Assembly (NCBI GenBank): GCA_018970175.1
Contig: JAGWWV010000003.1
Span: forward strand, 1-64,000
Reading direction: 5' to 3'
Origin: Acidobacteriota bacterium
Lineage (GTDB): Bacteria > Actinomycetota > Acidimicrobiia > Acidimicrobiales > Ilumatobacteraceae
Length of the DNA: 64,000 nt
The position numbers were made by a program, and so were the translations under genes. Each line of letters begins with the position of its first letter. Within the stretch, counting starts at the first letter, position 1. Positions 60,064 through 64,000 of the stretch are shown one piece after another. The notes under the pieces are model-generated. The model saw only the letters and a program-made list of their open reading frames with translations. It did no database searches and was not told where the DNA came from.

Positions 60064-60651
60064 GACGGCTGCGTGGATGGTGGCCTGAACGTCGTCTTTG
60101 GGGAGGGTGCCGTCGATGATGATCCACCGGTTGGGGTCGGCGGCCGCCATTTCCGCAAAGCCGTCGGCGATTCGGGCGAAGAAATCAGCACCCTCGCGTT
60201 CGAAGCGGTCGAGATTGCGCTTGGCAAGGCGGCGCTCGGCTTCGTCGCGGGGAATCTGGATCCACACGACGAAGTCGGGAAGGGTGTGGTTGAGTGCCCA
60301 GGTATTGATGTCGCGGATCGTGTCGACGCCAAGGCGTCGGCCGTACCCCTGGTAGGCGAGCGTCGAATAAATGCTGCGGTCGCTGACGACGTGCTGGCCG
60401 GCCGCGAGTGCGGGCTCGATGACCTGGCTCATCAACTGCGCACGGTCGGCGGTCATGAGCAAGAGCTCGGTGCGCGGGTCGATGTCGGTGTTTTCGGGAT
60501 CGGCAAGAATCTCGCGCAGCATCGCGCCGATGCGCGTGCCGCCCGGTTCACGCGTGGCGACTGCTCCGAGTGTCTCGGCGAGTCGCTTGACGTGCGTGCT
60601 CTTACCGCAACCCTCGAGTCCTTCGAACGCGATGTATGTGCCGCGGGCCAT
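60049..60651 (-). CDS. tmk: Thymidylate kinase
   Basis: This 200-aa protein has the P-loop FEGLEGCGKSTHV, the DR(Y/H)-like TREPGGTRIG and the LID/substrate region DRSIYSTLAYQGYGRRLG. It phosphorylates dTMP to dTDP. It overlaps the topA stop by one base, so it is coupled to topA. A truncated copy lies 5 kb away (54839-55180). The usual downstream partner holB is about 19 kb away. Confidence 0.95.
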   Translation of the reverse strand: MARGTYIAFEGLEGCGKSTHVKRLAETLGAVATREPGGTRIGAMLREILADPENTDIDPRTELLLMTADRAQLMSQVIEPALAAGQHVVSDRSIYSTLAYQGYGRRLGVDTIRDINTWALNHTLPDFVVWIQIPRDEAERRLAKRNLDRFEREGADFFARIADGFAEMAAADPNRWIIIDGTLPKDDVQATIHAAVSPHL

Positions 60652-63356
60652 CAGTCGTCAGTCTTGTCGGCTTTCTGACGTGTCGCTGTTTTCTTGGCCG
60701 CTGCTTTCTTCGCGGGGGCCTTTTTGGCCGGGGCTTTCTTGGCGGCGGCCTTCTTCGCGGGGGCCTTCTTCGGGGTTGCTGCGCGCGCACCGCGCTTCTT
60801 TGGCGCCCCACCGTTTTCGGCGATGTACTCGCGGCGCAGTTGCAGGAGTTCGTAGGCGCGCTCGGGGGTCATGTCGCCGAGGATGTCGCCGCGCTTCAGG
60901 CCAGCGTTGGTTTCGCCATCGGTGACGTACTCGCCGAAGCGACCTTCCTTTGCAACGACGGGTTTGCCGCTGACGGGGTCGTTGCCGAATTCCTTCAGAG
61001 GTGGCTTCGGCGCGGCACGGCCGCGGCCGAAGGTGCGGGGCTGGGCGAGAAGTGTGAGTGCCTCGTCGAGAGAGATGGTGAGCAACTGTTCTTCGCTCTG
61101 GATGGTGCGACTGTCCTTGCCCTTCGAGATGTACGGACCGAAGCGACCGTTCTGTGCAGTGATTGGTTCGCCGTCGGCCGGGTCGTTGCCGAGAGTGCGC
61201 GGAAGGGAGAGAAGGTCTTCTGCATCCTTCATGGTGAACCGCTCGATGTTCATGGTGGCGAACAGCGACACCATCTTCGGCTTGTCCATGCCGGGCGGGG
61301 GGTCGTCGGGGGTACCCCACTGGACGTAGGCGCCGTAGCGACCGGTCTTTGCAAAGACGGGCAGTCCGTCTTTCTGGCCGATCGGCTCGTCGCCCTTCGG
61401 CGCGGCGAGCAATTGCAGTGCGACGTCGAGGGTGAGGTCTTCGGGCGTCAACGTGTCGGGAACGCCGGCGGTGTTCTCGCCGCAGCGAACGTACGGTCCG
61501 TACTTGCCAGGCTTCACCACCACGTCGTCGCCGGTGTCGGGGTGCGCACCGAGCGGGAAGGTGTTGATTTCCGCGGCATCGATTTCGTCGAGGTTGTCGG
61601 CGACGATCTGCTTTAGGCCCGGTTCCTCGCTGCGCTTTGCGGGGTCGCCGAAGTAGAAGTGGTGCAGCCAGTTGCTTTTCTCGCGTTCACCCCGCGCGAT
61701 TGCGTCGAGGTCCTCTTCGATCGTCGCGGTGAACTTGTAGTCGATGAGTTTCGTGAAGTGGTTCTCGAGGAGCCGAATCACCGAGAACGCCGTCCACGTT
61801 GGGACGAGGGCGGTTCCCTTCTTGCGGACGTAGTCACCACGGTCGACCATTGTCGAGATGATCGATGCCCACGTGGATGGACGTCCGATGCCCAGTTCCT
61901 CGAGTCGCTTCACGAGGCTTGCCTCGGTGTAGCGGGCGGGTGGCGTCGTGGCGTGGGCGTTGCCGACCCATTCGCTGACGAGCACGGTGTCGCCGGCCTT
62001 GAGTGGGGGAAGGAGAACGGAGTCGGACTCGGCTTCTTTGTCGTCGTCATCGTCGTCGGGGAGGTCTTCGTATGCCTGGCGGTAGCCCTTCTTCGTGATG
62101 GTCGTGCCGCTGGCGGAGAACTCGCAGGTTGTCGAACCCGCTGCAGCTTCGAGCTTCACGCTGACGGTGACTCCGGTGGCGTCGGCCATCTGTGAAGCAA
62201 GGGTCCGCTGCCAGATGAGACGGTAGAGAGCAATCTCCTGCTTCGATCGCAACTGACCTTCGACTTGCTCGGGCGCGCGCAGCGGAAGGGTCGGGCGAAT
62301 CGCCTCGTGCGCTTCCTGTGCGTTCTTCACCTTCGAGTTGAAGGCCCGCGGTTGCGGCGAGAGCATGTCGTTGCCGTACACCTTGCGGATGGTGTCGCGC
62401 ACTTCGCCCATTGCCTCGGCGGCAAGGACGACGGAGTCGGTACGCATGTAGGTGATGAAGCCGTTTTCGTACAGGCTCTGGGCGAGGCTCATCACTTGAC
62501 GGCCCGACAGGCGCAGCTTGCGGCCGGCCTCTTGTTGGAGCGTGCTCGTCATGAACGGGGCCTTCGGTGACGAGCGATACGGCTTGTCCTCGACGCTCGC
62601 GACCCTGAGCGACTGACCTGTCAGTGCGCCGACCAGTTCATTGGAGCGCGATTCGGTGACGACCACGACGTTGGCGGCGGCAGACCCTTGCTGGTCGAAG
62701 TCCTTACCGGTTGCGACGCGGACGCCGTCGAGAGCGGTGAGGCGCGCGGTGAAAGCGGGTGTCGTCGTGGTCTTCGCATCGATGTCGAAGTAGGCGGCAG
62801 ACCGGAATGCGATGCGTTCGCGCTCGCGCTCGACGATCAACCGCAGCGCGGGGCTCTGCACGCGACCGGCCGACAGGCCGCGATTCACGCGGCGCCACAG
62901 AACGGGGGAGACCTCGTAGCCGTAGAGGCGGTCGAGGATTCGCCGGGCTTCGGCTGCGTCGACCAACTTGTCGTTGATTTGCTTCGGATTGGCGATCGCC
63001 TCGGCAATTGCGCTCTTCGTGATCTCGTGGAACACCATGCGGTGGTAGTCGACTTTGGGACTGAGGTATTCACGGAGGTGAGACGAGATGGCCTCGCCCT
63101 CGCGGTCTTCGTCGGTTGCGAAGTAGACGACGCTTGCGTTCTTCAGGTCGGCTTTGAGTTCCTTGATGACCTGTCGTCCGCGTTCGGTCAGCTCGTATGC
63201 AGCCTTGAAATCACTGTCGACATCGACGGCGAGACCCTTGCTCGGCAGGTCGGCGATGTGGCCGACCGATGCACGGACGACGTATTCACTACCCAAGAAT
63301 TGCGAGATTGTTTTCGCTTTTGCGGGGGATTCAACGATGACGAGGGGCTTGCTCAT
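60651..63356 (-). CDS. topA: DNA topoisomerase I
   Basis: This 901-aa type IA enzyme has the Toprim start LVIVESPAKAKTISQFLG and ATDEDREGEAIS (metal-binding acidic residues). RRVNRGLSAGRVQSPALRL and the catalytic Tyr in ITYMRTDS follow. The C-terminus has four topoisomerase-C repeats (each around G[RK][FY]G.Y: KYGPYV, RYGAYV, RFGPYI, RFGEYV). It ends in a Lys/Ala-rich tail (KKAPAKKAAAKK repeats), as in actinobacterial TopA. It relaxes negative supercoils. Part of a topA-tmk unit. Confidence 0.96.
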   Translation of the reverse strand: MSKPLVIVESPAKAKTISQFLGSEYVVRASVGHIADLPSKGLAVDVDSDFKAAYELTERGRQVIKELKADLKNASVVYFATDEDREGEAISSHLREYLSPKVDYHRMVFHEITKSAIAEAIANPKQINDKLVDAAEARRILDRLYGYEVSPVLWRRVNRGLSAGRVQSPALRLIVERERERIAFRSAAYFDIDAKTTTTPAFTARLTALDGVRVATGKDFDQQGSAAANVVVVTESRSNELVGALTGQSLRVASVEDKPYRSSPKAPFMTSTLQQEAGRKLRLSGRQVMSLAQSLYENGFITYMRTDSVVLAAEAMGEVRDTIRKVYGNDMLSPQPRAFNSKVKNAQEAHEAIRPTLPLRAPEQVEGQLRSKQEIALYRLIWQRTLASQMADATGVTVSVKLEAAAGSTTCEFSASGTTITKKGYRQAYEDLPDDDDDDKEAESDSVLLPPLKAGDTVLVSEWVGNAHATTPPARYTEASLVKRLEELGIGRPSTWASIISTMVDRGDYVRKKGTALVPTWTAFSVIRLLENHFTKLIDYKFTATIEEDLDAIARGEREKSNWLHHFYFGDPAKRSEEPGLKQIVADNLDEIDAAEINTFPLGAHPDTGDDVVVKPGKYGPYVRCGENTAGVPDTLTPEDLTLDVALQLLAAPKGDEPIGQKDGLPVFAKTGRYGAYVQWGTPDDPPPGMDKPKMVSLFATMNIERFTMKDAEDLLSLPRTLGNDPADGEPITAQNGRFGPYISKGKDSRTIQSEEQLLTISLDEALTLLAQPRTFGRGRAAPKPPLKEFGNDPVSGKPVVAKEGRFGEYVTDGETNAGLKRGDILGDMTPERAYELLQLRREYIAENGGAPKKRGARAATPKKAPAKKAAAKKAPAKKAPAKKAAAKKTATRQKADKTDD

Positions 63357-63453
63357 GTCCGTTATGGGCTACGCCAAACGATGAGCAATTGTCAAGCAAC
63401 AGCGCTCGAACACTTGCAAACCGTGGGTTTTGGCGGCTTCCCGTGGCTTTCGG

Positions 63454-64000
63454 TCACTTGTCGCCGCTGGCGACCAGTTCCGTTTCGGTGGTTTCGATCG
63501 CGGCCAAGTGGTGTCCCTCGACGTCGATCTTCGGCAGGGCGCGATCGAGCCATTTCGGAATCCACCAGTTGCGGTCACCGAGCAGTTCCATCGTCGCCGG
63601 CACGAGGACCATGCGGACGATCGTGGCGTCAATGAAGACCGCGAACGCCATGCCGAGGCCGAACAGTTTGAGCTGGCGGTCGTCGCCGAGAACGAAGGCT
63701 GCGAAGACGCAGACCATGATGAGGGCGGCCGCGGTGATGACGCGGGCCGTGGCGGCGAGACCGTCGGCCACCGCGCGGGCGTTGTCCCTCGTGCGGTCGT
63801 ATTCCTCTTTGATGCGTGAGAGGAGAAACACCTCATAGTCCATGGAGAGACCGAACACGATTGCAAAGAGCATCATCGGTGCCCACGACTCGATTGGTCC
63901 GGCCTTGCCGACACCGATCAGATCCTTGCCCCAACCCCACTGGAAGATGGCAACAATCAGGCCATATGCGGCGCCGATCGAGAGAAGGTTCATGATCACG
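63454..64000 (-). CDS. MMPL family transporter (C-terminal part; runs off right edge)
   Basis: The visible 181 residues are the end of an RND-type MMPL protein. They include PMMLFAIVFGLSMDYEVFLL, RITAAALIMVCVFAAFVLGD (quoted from VITAAALIM) and FAVFIDATIVRMVLVPATME, ending with WWIPKWLDRALP and a short polar tail. Members export lipids or other hydrophobic molecules. The start lies beyond the window. Confidence 0.9.
   Translation of the reverse strand, partial: VIMNLLSIGAAYGLIVAIFQWGWGKDLIGVGKAGPIESWAPMMLFAIVFGLSMDYEVFLLSRIKEEYDRTRDNARAVADGLAATARVITAAALIMVCVFAAFVLGDDRQLKLFGLGMAFAVFIDATIVRMVLVPATMELLGDRNWWIPKWLDRALPKIDVEGHHLAAIETTETELVASGDK

Noticed and set aside
60680-60790. Lys/Ala repeat DNA at the end of topA
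   Set aside because: It is the known basic C-terminal tail of actinobacterial topoisomerase I, not an independent repeat element.
1-64000. CRISPR arrays, insertion sequences, integrases or rRNA genes
   Set aside because: No regularly spaced direct repeats, transposase motifs, integrase motifs or rRNA-like sequence were seen by eye.

Overview
The window looks like a chromosomal segment of a high-G+C actinobacterium, most likely of the class Acidimicrobiia (Ilumatobacter-like). The grounds are a WhiB-family regulator, an actinobacterial ClpC with an [10 protein letters not shown] start, an LppM-type lipoprotein, a monoderm Tad pilus locus, many GTG/TTG starts and many 4-base ATGA/GTGA overlaps. 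The class-level placement is inference from gene content; no 16S gene is present.

Layout. At 1-0.65 kb is a whiB7-like gene cut by the left edge, with a long leader that carries a 46-codon upstream ORF and a textbook intrinsic terminator. From 0.65 to 11.3 kb are housekeeping and metabolic genes: acyl-ACP thioesterase, MBL hydrolase, orn, dut, APH-like kinase, CoA-transferase, cyclase, M20 amidohydrolase, NUDIX, a thiamine-binding/HTH pair, coaA and map. From 11.4 to 17.7 kb lies a compact Tad/Flp pilus operon (SAF/CpaB-like, TadA, TadB, TadC, a small pilin-like peptide, two TadE-like, one TadG-like) ending in a membrane-anchored BTAD-type protein and a terminator. From 17.8 to 28.5 kb are a NYN protein, radA, lppM, clpC, polyprenyl diphosphate synthase, and a tight minus-strand run headed by a 45-aa membrane peptide and tilS, which includes a phosphatase-like protein whose catalytic Cys is replaced by Ala. 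From 28.5 to 40.1 kb are a MarR regulator, a secreted protein and a catabolic block (carboxymuconolactone decarboxylase family, hydrolase, SDR, D-aminoacylase, FAD oxidase, DapB-like dehydrogenase, acyl-CoA ligase).

From 40.2 to 47.4 kb are tRNA-Thr, holB and a BMP/NupOPQ-type nucleoside ABC transporter operon whose last gene is a Rieske oxygenase. From 47.5 to 60 kb the region is more accessory: tRNA-Ser, a LysM/transglycosylase-like protein, tRNA-Arg, then a 2.5 kb lower-G+C segment with a CASTOR/POLLUX-like channel gene, bounded by a near-perfect copy of the tRNA-Arg 3' end and an Old Yellow Enzyme gene fragment. After it come large secreted proteins, an acyltransferase, and a duplicated and decayed lipoprotein/tmk segment. 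From 60 to 64 kb are intact tmk, topA and the end of an MMPL transporter.

The main novelty candidates are the whiB7 leader, the tRNA-Arg-bounded channel island with its truncated neighbour, the tmk/lipoprotein duplication remnants between tmk and holB, the Rieske gene coupled to a nucleoside importer, the catalytically dead phosphatase-like protein, and a C-terminal module shared by two large exported proteins. No CRISPR array, intact insertion sequence, integrase or rRNA was seen.
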